From Tridacna crocea (taxonomy: Eukaryota; Mollusca; Bivalvia; Cardiida; Cardiidae): a DNA stretch of 64,000 nt. A program made the translations under genes and the position numbers. The DNA lies in NCBI GenBank assembly GCA_943736015.1, contig OX031066.1:12094245-12158244 (forward strand), written 5' to 3'. Shown here in pieces: positions 1-12,700 of the stretch (its first letter is position 1; each line of letters begins with the position of its first letter). Below the pieces are notes generated by a model. That model was given only the letters and a program-made list of their open reading frames with translations, made no database searches and was not told the DNA's origin.

Positions 1-135
1 CATTTTCTCCTTTTCCCACAATGTTTTCTACCCTTAACAAAACAAATTTCAAAACTTTAGTCACTTTTATTTTGTCGTCTGCAAATGCGTTCAATTTGGA
101 CAAGCCTAAAATACTTTCATTTGGTATTAAGTTAA
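1..135 (+). mobile_element. A-type TTAA MITE, right part, cut by window edge
   Basis: Starts inside the hairpin's right arm and continues to the shared TTAA at 132-135. Confidence 0.75.
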
Positions 136-355
136 CTCATTTCCAAACGACAAAATTTTAGGTTTGTCCAAATAAAAAGCATTTGCAGACGACAAAAGTG
201 ACTGAAAATTTTAAATATGTTTTGTGAAGAGTAGGAAACACTGTGGGAAAAGAAGAAAATGCTGGTTACCAGCATTTTCTTCTTTTCCTACAAAGTTTTC
301 AGAAGGCTTCTTTCTCAGGGTCATCAAAAGTTGGGATTGTGTGGTAAAGAGTTAA
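132..355 (-). mobile_element. A-type TTAA palindromic MITE
   Basis: Full length with TTAA at both ends. It shares its left TTAA with the preceding copy. The central hairpin core is GAAAATGCTGGTTACCAGCA. Confidence 0.85.
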
Positions 356-449
356 ATCAAATTTAGAGACAAAGCTGATCATAAGAACCACATTTTGTCT
401 GCAAATCCTTTCAAGTCAGAGAAGTGTAGAATATTCTCCCTGTAAAGGG

Positions 450-679
450 TTAACCCTTTATCACATAATCCCGACTCTTCACGACCATAAGGAATAGGGC
501 TTTTGAAAATATTCTGAGTGAGAGAAAAAACGCTGGTAACAAGTATTTTCTCCTTTTCCCAAAATGTTTTCTTTTCTTGCAAACAGAAATTCTTTCACTT
601 CAGCTATGTTTTATATTATCATCTGCAAATGCTTTCTATTTTGACCTGCCTAAAATTTTGTCATTTGGTAAAGAGTTAA
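450..679 (+). mobile_element. A-type TTAA MITE
   Basis: TTAA both ends; left hairpin arm diverged. Confidence 0.75.
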
Positions 680-876
680 CCCTTTATCAATCTACAAAAC
701 TTAAAACTTGTCTAAATGTGACATCAAACACTGAAACCTGAATTTAGAGAGTTCTCCTTTTCCCACAATGTTTTCTGCCCTGTCAGAGACACATAGCATA
801 ACATGAGCCATGACTGATCTGCAAATGCTTCCAATTCGGACCAGTCTAAAATTTTGTTTTTTGGATAAGAGTTTAA
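676..876 (+). mobile_element. Degenerate A-type MITE
   Basis: Left hairpin arm lost. It shares TTAA with neighbours on both sides, making a chain from 450 to 1101. Confidence 0.6.
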
Positions 877-1101
877 CTCTTTCCCAAACAAGCCCTGGTT
901 TTTAACTGTCTGCAGTACAAGTCTTCAGAAAACACTGTGGGAAAAGGAGAAATTGCTCGTAATGAGCAATTTCTCCTTTTCCCACAGTGTTTTCTAGCCT
1001 ATCAGAAAACTTTCTGCCATTCTCATTAAATTCAAAATTGTCATCTGCAAACACTTTGAGTTTGGGACAGTCTAAAATTTGTTATTTTGGGAAAGGGTTA
1101 A
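873..1101 (+). mobile_element. B-type TTAA palindromic MITE
   Basis: Same ends as A type but the core is GAAATTGCTCGTAATGAGCA and the left flank has CAAACAAGCCCTGG. Full length. Confidence 0.8.
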
Positions 1102-1307
1102 GTCATTAAACTTCAGGGCTGAGCTGCTGTGGGTCAAGACACCTGAAGCATAACCATGAATCAAATATGCTATTTCAGTACAAAAATTGAAAGACTGCAG
1201 AAATAACTAAAATGAATGATGAATCTTACTCAAAGGCAACTCAAAGAGACAATCTAGACATCATGACTTCCCAACATGAATTTGCCATGCAGCAATTTCA
1301 TGATTTG

Positions 1308-1536
1308 TTAACTCTTTACCACACAACCCCGACTTTTAACCACCCTGAGATGTAAGTCTTTTGAAAACATCATGGGAAAAGGAGAAAATGCTGGTAACCA
1401 GCATTTTCTCCTTTTCCCACAATGTTTTCTACCCTTCCCGAAACCAATTTCCACTTTAAAGTCCTCTTTATTTTGTTATCTGTAAATGCTTTCAATTTGG
1501 TCTGGTCCAAAATTTTGTCATTTGGTAAAGAGTTAA
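1308..1536 (+). mobile_element. A-type TTAA palindromic MITE in the transporter 3' flank
   Basis: Full length, TTAA at both ends, good hairpin. Lies downstream of the stop codon and contains the candidate AATAAA. Confidence 0.85.
1467..1472 (-). promoter_or_regulatory. Candidate poly(A) signal AATAAA inside a MITE
   Basis: On the minus strand an exact AATAAA lies about 300 bases after the transporter stop codon, within the A-type MITE at 1308-1536. The + oriented MITE consensus carries this hexamer on the minus strand. Whether it is used is not shown. Confidence 0.35.
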
Positions 1537-1768
1537 AGGAGAAGGATAGGAAATGTACCCTAATTAAGTAATATGAGTATTCAGCTAGATTTAAATCCAA
1601 ATCTATGCACTTCTGGTGTGAGCCAAAATTTGGGCTAAAACGAATTTTTTTCAGCTGTACTGATGAAAAAATCCTATCGTTTCAAATCAAGCAACTATTT
1701 CCGAACTATTTCTTGATCCCAAGGAGGTAGGCTATGTTGGGACTCTATCTAAGATAAAACTATTCAAT

Positions 1769-1967
1769 TTACAGTAAAACCTGTCGTTTATATCGTAGTA
1801 CAAGATATCCCAAAACTCTCACAGCAACTGTGATTAAAACCATCATTCCTATATAACATGGAATTTCTAGATGTACGCCTGAGTTCTGAAGGATGTCCTC
1901 TGCATATACGTAGGCTGTACTGTTTGTACTGCATTGTGGGTACTCCATTGTGCTGCTGTCATTACAC
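1769..1967 (-). CDS. ABCG coding exon 14 (residues 568-633 and stop)
   Basis: Encodes the external loop ([18 protein letters not shown], two sequons, three cysteines counting Cys605), then [19 protein letters not shown] as membrane segment 6 and a short basic tail ending KRQVLL, then TAA at 1771-1769. Confidence 0.95.
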
Positions 1968-3676
1968 CTGGAAAAAAAATATTACAGAAATGAAGAGACT
2001 AAAATAGACAAGAAGTAGCGCTCTCAGGCTTTAACCCATTACCACACAATCCCTGCTTTTGAAGCCCCCGAGAAAGAAGCCTTTTGAAAACACTGTAGGA
2101 AAAGGAGAAAATGCTGGTAACCAGCATTTTCTCCTTTTTCCACAGTGTTTTCTAACCTTCCCAGAACAAATTTCAATTTTTCAGTCACCTTTATGTTGTC
2201 ATCTGCAAATGCTTTCAATTTGAACCAGTCTAAAATTTTGTCATGTGGTAAAGAGTTAAAATTCAAAACCAGCAAAAAATGTTTCAAACCAACATACATG
2301 TACACATAGTTCTTCAAAATTCTCTCTCAATTTCTTGCTCAATAGACATAGATTTCCAGAAAGGAAAAATGTCTCAGTTACAACCATAATGATGAAAAAA
2401 AATTGTAGATTTAATTTTTTTTTTTCGCAGAATAACAAATAAATGTATATACATGTCTTGCAAGATTATCAGTTTACTTCAAACATTTTTTCTTCGATTC
2501 AGTTCATATAGCAAGTTGCATGTCTTCACTCTTTACTAAACGACAAAATTTTGAACCTGTCCAAATTGAAAGAATCTGCAGACGACAATTTCAGTGTGGC
2601 TAAAATTATGTGCTTTTTCTTTGATAGGATGGAAAACATTGTGGGAAAAGGTGAAAATGCTAGTTACCAGCATTTTCTCCTTCTCCCACGTTTTCAAATT
2701 GCTACTTGCACTAGGTCGTTTAAACTCGGGATTGCGTGGTAAAAAGTTAACCCTTTCCCAAATGACAAAATCTAGACTCTTCCAAACTGAAAGAGTTTGC
2801 AGACGACAATTTTAACTTTCATAACCATGGCAGAAAATTATCAAAACAGGCAGAAAACACTGTGGGAAAAGGAGAAATTGCTCGTTACGAGCAATTTCTC
2901 CTTTTCCCATAGTGTTTTCAAAAGACCTGTACTGAAGACACGTAAAAACAAGGGCTTGTTTGGGGAAGGGTTAAGCCAGTCACAAATTGTGCTTCATTCT
3001 AAATGCTTAGACTACGATAGTAATAAAACATGAAACGCTATCTCGGGTTTTAAACACACAATTCTTGAAATATCAACACTAAATATTACAACCTAGCCAT
3101 CGCAGACTTCACAAGGGTATAGGTAACGAAAACTTACGAAGTTGGGGGCATGTCCCTGAAGATGACTATGTTAATGGCACCAAAGCCATACAGCATAATG
3201 GAGAGATATTTGCCCCAATCTAACCAGAATGGTATCGACTGTGTGAAAAATCCACCTGAAAGAATAAAATTATCATGTAAATTACAGATACATATAGTGT
3301 GCATGCTGGTGCCAATACTTGGGTGCAAAGGTTAGATTTTCAATGCCTCTTTTTCAACTTAAAATTTTTCATTGAAAATCTAACCTAAGTAAGAAAAGAC
3401 TAATAGCTTTTATGGCAGGTGCAGTCCATTAACTCATTACCAAACAACAAAATTTTAGGCTTGTCCAAATTGAACGCATTTGCAGACGACAAAATAAAAG
3501 CGACTGAAAATTTGAATTTTGTTTTGTGAAGGGTAGAAAACATTGCAGGAAAAGGAGAAAATGCTGGTTACCAGCATTTTCTCCTTTTCCCACAATGTTT
3601 TCTAAAGGCTTCTTTCTCAGGGGCGTCAAAAGTAGGAATTGTGTGGTAATGGGTTAAGTAACCTTATCTGGAATAC

Positions 3677-3752
<76 letters not shown>

Positions 3753-6700
3753 TCTCTTTCATCCGCACAAAAGCACATAATTGTTAAAGAAATCATTAAC
3801 AAACAGAGGAAAAAATGTTGAATGTAGTTTAAACTAAATATAGAGCTGTAATTCAGTATAATTTGGTGTAATTTGGTATTTATGATGTAATTGGGTATTT
3901 TCACGCACCATACCCTGTGCACTATTCGTAGATGTGCAGGTTTACAAAAGACATTCAATGGATTTTTCTCATTTTGTAAGGACTTTTCTTGTCTTTTGAG
4001 AGCATTTTTTATGATTTCGGACACTGAAAAAAGTAATTATCTGTAAGTTGGGACACAAAAAAAGAATTATTATTTAACTGTGTCCGAAAATATTGAAGAA
4101 TTACGGTATGTCAACAATTTTTTTATGGTTACCTGCCTACATTATAAGAGTTCCCTTCCAATAGTTAACCCTTTACCAGATGACAAAATTTTAGCCCTGT
4201 CAAAATTGAAAGCATTTACAGACGACAATTTCAATGTGGCTTAAATGGTGCAATTGTTTATTGATAGGGTAGAAAACATTGTGGGAAAAGGAGAAAATGC
4301 TGGTTACCAGCATTTTCTCCTTTTCCCACAATGTTTTCAAAAGGTTTCTTTCCAAGGGTCATCGAAAGTCATTGTGTGGGAAAGGGTTAACAGCTTGTCA
4401 ACAGGCTAGTACACATTAAAAGTAAACATCTTCAGCAATAACCCAGATATTACAAACTGTCAAAAGTTTTGCAGGACTATGGAGCAAACCACGACAATGC
4501 TAGGACTATGACAATAACTCATGGTTTTCTTCTAAAACAGTCGTGCTAAAAATGTTACTGCTAGAGCATTGAAAAGCCAAGGATTGAAGATACATGTAGG
4601 TAACAACCAACAAGGACAAGGTTATTAGTTTCACTCTTTACCACACAATCCCGTCTATTATCAACCCTCAGAAAGAAACCTCCTGAAAACACTGAGAGAA
4701 AAGGGGAAAATGCAGGTAACCAGCATTTTCTCCTTTTCCCACAATGTTTTCTTTCCTTTCCAATACAAAATTAAAATTTTCTGTCACTTTTATTTTGTCG
4801 CCTGCAAATGCTTTGAATTTGGAACTTTCTAAAATTTTGTTGTTTGGTAAAGAGTTAAACATTCATTTTACATCGATTGAGAAACAAGTGCTGATAACTT
4901 TATACAAATCACTCTCAATTCTGCTTCCTGGGAACTACACAAGTACTCGTGCCAAATGTGTGGGCCAATGAAAAATCCCAAAAGTGACACCCGTTTCTGG
5001 GAATCGAACTCAGGACGTTTTGGTTACGAGGCCAACATTCTACCTCACGACCACGGACACCACACATGTCAGGGTTTTGATATTCAAAATCACTGATCTA
5101 TAGCTACTCTAAATATGAATGTTGCTTTGTTTATTATTTCAACCACATTTCTGAGTCTTTTTTTTTTTCCTTAATTGAAGTATCATTTTTTCTTCTTTAA
5201 CCATTACAACTCAATCCCTACTTTTGACAACCCTGAGAAAGAAGCCTTCAGAAAACATAGTGGGAAAAGGACAAAATGCTGGTAACCAGCACTTTCTCCC
5301 ATTCCCACAATGTTTACTACCCTTCACAAAACGGGGCGTAAAAATAAGGGACTGCTTAGTAACAGGCTAACTTACTATAGTTCTTACCTATCATAAAAGA
5401 AGACAGCATATAACTGACCATAGCTGTAAGTGCTGGCTTCAGATCTGGAAACACTGTAACAATCAGAAGGCCAACTGCCTGCAAGAGAAAAAAAAATTTT
5501 TTTCTTTAAAGGTGGATATTTAGAATTTTTACATCTCACCAAATTAAAAAAATATATATATCACTGAACTTTATATGAAAAAAAAATACAAATCATCCAT
5601 AATTAAGACTCATAAAATTACAAAAAAAAAGTTTTTTGATGGTGTTCCCTTAAAGGGCTATGTAGCCTCTTACGGTATTTTCAGATTTCACGCCAAAAAT
5701 CAATAAAGCATTGTGGGAATGTCAAGTGACTGGCATGTGACTAATAATGCTCAAATTCTATTACATAACAAACATGTAATAATTATTTTCCATTATGTCT
5801 TCTTCGGACATTATGTTTTAAACTTTGTCTGTGTATTCCTGTATGTAAATTAGCAAACTGATGATCTAAAAATAGAACATGTCTCCCTTTGGTGTCAACC
5901 TGGGCTGTAGTAAATCTCTCATTTCTCGTGTTGTCGAATGCTTTTCGACTGCTGGGTTTCAGTGAACGCAAATTAAAAGACTTTGGGAGTATAAAGATGA
6001 TTTTTTTGCATTTTTGTAAAATTTTCGTCCCAAAATCTGAAGGGCCACCTTTAAAACTGTACCACACAAAAAAGTTCCACATAACGAAAGCACCGGTCCA
6101 TTGTGGGTGCCAATGCATGGCTTTAATTGCTTGATTTTGTAAGTCAGTAAAGGGGCATAAATGTGCAAAAAAATCTTTATGGCTACTTGCCCTTATTGTT
6201 TAGGTTGCACTTATGATAGTTAACAACTTGCAACAGTTTTAAGTACATATCTTCCTGTATAACAGAGATACTATAACAATGTCAAAGGTTTTGCAACATA
6301 ATGACACAGACAACAACAGGACTATAGCAGAACTTGATGTTTTCTTCAAAAACAGCTAAGCTAAAACTGGGTTATTTGTGGGTCAGTGGTCAAGGTGAAG
6401 AAAAGATTAACTACAGAAAAAGTTAAGGGATCAGTTCTTATTAACCCTATCCCGAACTACAAATTTTAGACTCTTCGAAACTGAAAGAGTTTGCAGACAA
6501 CAATTTCAAATTTGATAAAAATGGCAGAAAATTCTCTAAATGGATAGAAAATACTGTAGGAAAAGGAGAAATTGCTCGTTATGAGCAATTTCTCCTTTTC
6601 CCACAACATTTTCAAACGACTTGTACTGTCTACACGTAAAAACAAGGGCTTGTTTGGGAAAGGGTTAAGGGAGTTGTTTGCCAGCATTTTCTCCTTTTTC

Positions 6701-9700
6701 CACAATGTTTTCCGACGGCTTCTTTTTCAGGGTTGTCAAAAGTAGGGATTGTGTGGTAATAGGTTAATACCCTCAGTCCTTTGAGAATACTCTTACTGTC
6801 TTACCTGTGCTAGAGGTACCTGCAACAGGATTATGGGCCATGTGCAGAAGAAGTTTGCAACACCACCAATACCAGAGAACAGGTAAAGTAACAAATACTG
6901 ACAGGTTGGTAGTAACAACACCAGTCCGAGGTCACTGGTACCTTTAGCCATGTAGTAAGCCGATAGACGATATGACCCTGAGGCACGCTCCTTTGCCACC
7001 ACCGCTTTCTCTGCCAAAACTACAGAAATGAAGTTATGTTATGAGTAGCTTTTCATTTTGATCACACACAAGTCATAATTGATTTTGAACCTACTTCCAC
7101 ACAATTCTGACTTCTAACAACCCTGTGAAAGAAAGCTTTTGGAAGCATTGTGGGAGTAGTAGAAAATGCTGGTAACCAGCATTTTCTCCTTTACTTACAA
7201 TATTTTCTACACTTCACAAAACAGGTTTTCATTTCTGAGTCATACTTAATTTGTTGGTTTCCTATGCCTTTTATTTGGACCAGTCTAAAATTTTGTCAAA
7301 GGGTTATAGTAGATAACAAACCTGACATTTTAAATCTTGAAATAAGGCCCAAATAAACAAAGTACTAATGTCACTTATGTTTTGAATGTCTCTGCAAACT
7401 GAACACTATGGGTCAAAGATCAGACTGTGCATTCTATGCAGTCTGATCCTGATCTACACTGGATAAGAAGCAACAATGATACTGAAAGGTCCTTTTAGAG
7501 TTAATAGCGTATTTGGTTTCATGAGTATAGAAAAAATTTATTTCAAATTCAAAGTTCATGAATTTCTATCTGTATTTGTGTCAAAAAATTGTACACCCTT
7601 AACCCTTTCCCAAACAATCCCTGGTTTTCACAACCCTGAGAAAGAAGCCTTCTGAAAACATTGTGGGAAAAGGAAAAATGCTGGTTATCAGCTTTTTCTC
7701 CTTTCCCCACAAAATAAATTTCAAGTTTTCAGTCACATTAATTTTGTTGTCTGCAAATGCTTCCAATTTAGACAAGTCTAAAATTTTGTCGTTTGGTAAA
7801 GAGTTAACAAAAAAGTCCTATGTTCTCATGAAGCTGAAGTAGTGCGGTTTTGAACATATTTTGAGAAAAGGTTTAATCATGTAAAGAAATCAGAAGGAAG
7901 GACTTACAGCTTGTAATCTGTTCAAAAGCAGAATTGAAGGACCAGTAGGATATGGCAAAAAACAGCTGAAAATGAAACATAGTTATTCTGTCACTAAACC
8001 ATCTCATAAGACAAAGAAAAATATTATGGAAATACAAAAAATTCAGAAAACATTGCAATATAATGCAATAATCTGAGAAAAAGGGGTGATTCCCTTTCAA
8101 GTCCCTAACGCTCTGACACCCTCAAAATCACCCAATGACTAGCCCTAAACACTGCCCTCAGATGACAAAAAATCAGGTAAAAACTTATCATGTAAAAAAG
8201 AAAATGTTAGTGGTTAAACCAATACCACACAATCCCTACTTTTGACGACGCTGAGAAAGACACCTTCAGAAAACATTGTGGGAAAAGGAGAAAATGCTGG
8301 TAACCAGCATTTTCTCCTTTTCCCACAATGTTTTCTACCCCTCACAAAACAAATTTCAAATTTTCATTCACTTGTATTTTGTTGTCTGCAAAGGCTTTCA
8401 ATTTGGACAAGCCTAAAATACTGTCGTTTAGTAACGAGTTAAAAACATTTTAAATATATGAACAAAGAGTACTGATCACCAAACTATGTTAGATTCTGCT
8501 GGCATTTAGACAGTTCTTTACAAAAACATACATTCAAAAACTTTATAAATGTATAAAGTCTCTGATCAGAGCCATCTGTTATTTGTGACATGTTTTGGCT
8601 AAAACATCCTCACCTAATCAGCATCGTATTTACTGTCGGAACATGTTCAATTCATCATTAGGCACTTAAAACTCATTAACTCATACAGCAGTCTAAATTG
8701 AGAGCATTTGGAGATGACAAAATATATACTGTGTTCTCCTTTCTCCGTTCACCTAAGCGTAAATAAGCTCACAAGATTCACATTTTCAGTCAAGGAATCA
8801 AAATTTTCGTGTAATGATCAAATATAAAATCTGAATCAAACTTGTAACTGAAAAAAGTCACTACAACTTGCATCTAAAGGTTCGATCTGGGGATTTTTTC
8901 AAACCTACCTCGCCAACCTGGGTAGTATGGCCACTTTCTCATTTTTCCATTCATTTGATTGAATGTCAAGGCCGATAGCTAAAGACTGATAAATAGTCTA
9001 CACTCTAGTTCAGACAGTCTAGCTTATTCATAGTAAAGGGTAAACACAACCCTTTTAGGCGTATTTGATGTTGAAAAACATTGAAAATTTGCTTTTTATT
9101 GTATCTAATGAAATATTTTCTTTCAAATTGTGAAAATTACTCTCTTTTGTTGCATTTTTGTGTCTTATTCGATAGAAAAATGGTATTGATGTAGGTTGGG
9201 ATGTTATTCATAATATCTGACAGAGTAGAATAGAACCAGGGTGGAACAAAATGTCACGAGCGCTTATTCCTTCCGCTTTAGTACATGAACGGAGAAGCGA
9301 GAAAGAACGGAGAAATGAGAAAAGGCCATATATAAATAAAAAAATTGTTTTGAGAAGGGTTGAAAACATTGTGGAAAAAGGAGAAAATGCTGGTTACCAG
9401 CATTTTCTCCTTTTTCCGCAATTTTTACAAAAGGCATCTTTCTCAAGGTCGTTAAAAGTTGGGAAGTAGGGATTGTTTGGTAAAAAGCTAATACACCTTC
9501 AGAACACAACACTACAAAAGGCAGTATCTGGTTTCCAGCATTTTCACCTTTACCCTCTTCATTTACTACTCTTTCAAAGACAGGAATCATCATCTGAGAT
9601 AAATTTGATTCACCATTTACCAGACGACAAAATTTTTGCAGTGTCTAAATTGAAAGCGTTTGCAGACGACAATTTCAGTGTGGCTCAAATGGTACTATTG

Positions 9701-12700
9701 TTCATTGATAGGGTAGAAAACATTTTAGGAAAAGAAGAAAATGCTGGTGGTCACCAGCATTTTCCCCTTTTCCTACAATGTTTTCCAAAGGCTTTACCTT
9801 CAAGAGTCGTCAAAAGTTGGCATTGTATGTAAAGGGTTAAAGGGCAAATCAACAGGTTTCTGATATGATTAATTTTGAAATCTACATCTATCAAATGGCA
9901 TCCTGGTAATATTGTAATTGGAAAAAAAAAATTAGTAAAAGTACTTTTTTTCAATTTATATTTTTGCTTATTAGTTTTTCTTGCATCGCTTACCTCCCTT
10001 ACTTATTGTAGCGCACCTTGATCTGTGACGTCATAGGAGCGTTTGTTTCAACATGGACCTTGTTTCAGATAGTGAAATGAGCGATATTTAAGACGAAGGA
10101 ATACACGATTCTAGGCCGGTAAGGCCGTACATGTACCACCAAGTCTTTAATGAAACTTAATAGTTTCTGATGATGAGGATAAAAGTAAAAATTCGCCCAC
10201 CAATGGCGAAAATAACGATGTTATGCCGGACTTTTGAACAGCGTGATGAGTATCACGCCTACATGTATTAGGCTACGGGGCGAACGTCGCTTACAGAAAT
10301 ATTATTCGATACATGATAAAATTAAGTGTACGGCATAAGCTTTGTTTCACTTGAAGTATTTTCAGTAGATTTACAGGTGGCATTAATAATAATAATAATA
10401 AAAAAGACGGTTTCAAGACAGTTCCACGACTACACAGTTCCCCGACACTTTTAAAGACATTTCTCCTACACTTTAGTTTCATGTCAAATAACCAATTTCT
10501 TGACTTTTACGATTGATAATCGTGAGATGTTAGTTCTAACTATTTGTTGATGGATTCTATATTTGTACCTTGTAAAGAATTCTGTAAACATTGACAGGTA
10601 CAAAATTTGTTCTCTCATGGGTGAAGGGTTACACAATAAATCGCGATTTTCGTGAGAATAAGAATAGTTTGAAATGCTGTTAACGAGCGTGAAATTTGAG
10701 AAAATAATATGTTCCGAGATCGTGAAGACAATCATCAAAATTATTGTATATTCTGGGTAACCACGTTTGTATCAATTTATCCTTTATCCACAATATTTTC
10801 TACTTTTAACTCTTTACCATACGACAAAATACTAAACAGGTCCAAACTGAAATAGCTTGCAGACGACAAAATAAAGTTATATATTTCAAAAATTGAAATT
10901 TTTTTTCCAGCAGAGTAAAACACTGTGTTAACAGGAGAATATGCTGGTTACTAGGTTACTTTCTACTAGGTAGCTGGTTACTTTCTTACAATGTTTTTAA
11001 AAGTCTGCTGTCTTCAGGGTGTAAAAATTATGGATTGATTGGTAAAGGGTTAAATATAAATCCCACACATTGGGCACAAGTTCTGGTTAAGTTCACAGGG
11101 AGCAGTATCCGAATTTGAATTTTGTTTTGAATTTGGTCTGGTCCAAAATTTGCCGTCTGGGAAAGGCTTAAATTGTTACCAAACATCAAATTTATTGATT
11201 CAACCGCAATGAAAGCAATTAGAGTCAACAAATTAAATTTAACTTGCATGTTTGGACTTGTTTTTGATGGGTAAAAAACATTGTAGAAAAAGGAAAAATG
11301 CTGGTCAGCAACATTTCTCTTTTACCTATAATGTTTTCGAAAGTTTTTTCTATCTTTACAAGGGTCGTAAAAACAAAAGATTTCTCTCAGTAGCCTGTCT
11401 AGAAGACAGAGTATGGAGAGGAACAGGGAAATATCCACAAATCAGAAATGTAAAGATACAATTCAAAATTTGTTCAAAATGATAGTAAGTTGTCAAATCA
11501 TTTTTAAGGGTGAAATGTCTAAGAGAAGAAGTGTACGGGATAAAAGCTGTAACATGGGTTTACTGTCACAAACAAACATTACAGAGTAAAGGGGTGATAT
11601 ATGCAAATGTTATGTAACCATTTCCTGTATTCACGGTTTCAACTGGCCAGTGATGGATTAACATTTATGACCATGACTAGGGGTAGCCAGATACTGACTT
11701 CACCCTTTACTATGCAAACCCTAGGTCTAGTTTCCAATACCCAAAGAAAGAGTGTTTGAAAAACAGTGTGGGAAGAAAAAGATGTTTACTGGTTTAAGGG
11801 CAAATCCTAATATATTTTGACCATACTGTTTTTTACTCCAATCAGCTGCAAATATTTTTGGTTCACAATTCTTTTGTTGTCTGCAAATGCTTTCAATTTG
11901 AACCAGTCTAAAATTTCTGTGTTTGGTGAATGGTCACTTGGCCCTTTGTTTTTTACAACCCTGAGACAGAAGCCTTTTGAAAACATTGTGGAAAAGGAAG
12001 AAAAAGCTGAAACACTTGAAAGTTAACATCATTTGAACAATCCAGACTTTGGTACTTGCAAAATCTATGTTATGAATTTGGATGAATATGTTATGTTGTT
12101 GCCTTTGAAAACATTGTGAGGAAAAGAGAAAATGCTAAGATTTTCTCCTTTTCCCATAATGTTTTCCATCCTTTCCAAATCAAATTTCATTTCAACTTTT
12201 TGATTACCATTTTTTGTCATGTGCAAATTAACCCATAACCAAACAATCCCTGGTTTTTACAACCCTGAGATGGAAGCCTTTTTAAAACATTGTGGGAAAA
12301 GGAGAGAATACTGGTAACCAACATTTTCTTCTTATCCTACAATGTTGTCTATCCTGGTGGAAACAAATTTCAATATTTCAGTAAGGTTTACTTTGTTTGC
12401 AAGTGCTTTTAATTTGGACCATTCTAAAATTTTGTCTCTTGGTAAAGGGTTAAATGTTGAAAACATTTGGGGAAAAAAAGGGAGAAAACGGCACCAATTG
12501 CTACTTTGTCCAGAATGTAGATCGAGAAAAGGATGAAATATTACGAAAAACAATTAAAGGAATTACCGACCTTATGTTTGTTTTTCTTTTTGGAGATTGC
12601 CATTGCAGAATGTCTGTCTTATGGCCTATCTTATTTCGACTCGGAGTTTCGAACAATGTCGGCACAGCATCAGGTTTTAATCGCAGCCTAATATTCCTCT

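Noticed and set aside
3639..4024. Ser/Leu-rich and Arg/Glu-rich ORFs on opposite strands
   Set aside because: They come from the (CT)n microsatellite.
8242..8442. Many 60-110 codon ORFs with the peptide [14 protein letters not shown] or [18 protein letters not shown] on both strands
   Set aside because: They are translations of the MITE hairpin, appear wherever a copy lies and run in either direction. This is repeat sequence and not a protein family.
10052..10330. Calling the decayed ORF after the 9837 transposon end a specific protein family
   Set aside because: Only short acidic and [12 protein letters not shown] fragments survive between stops, too little for assignment.
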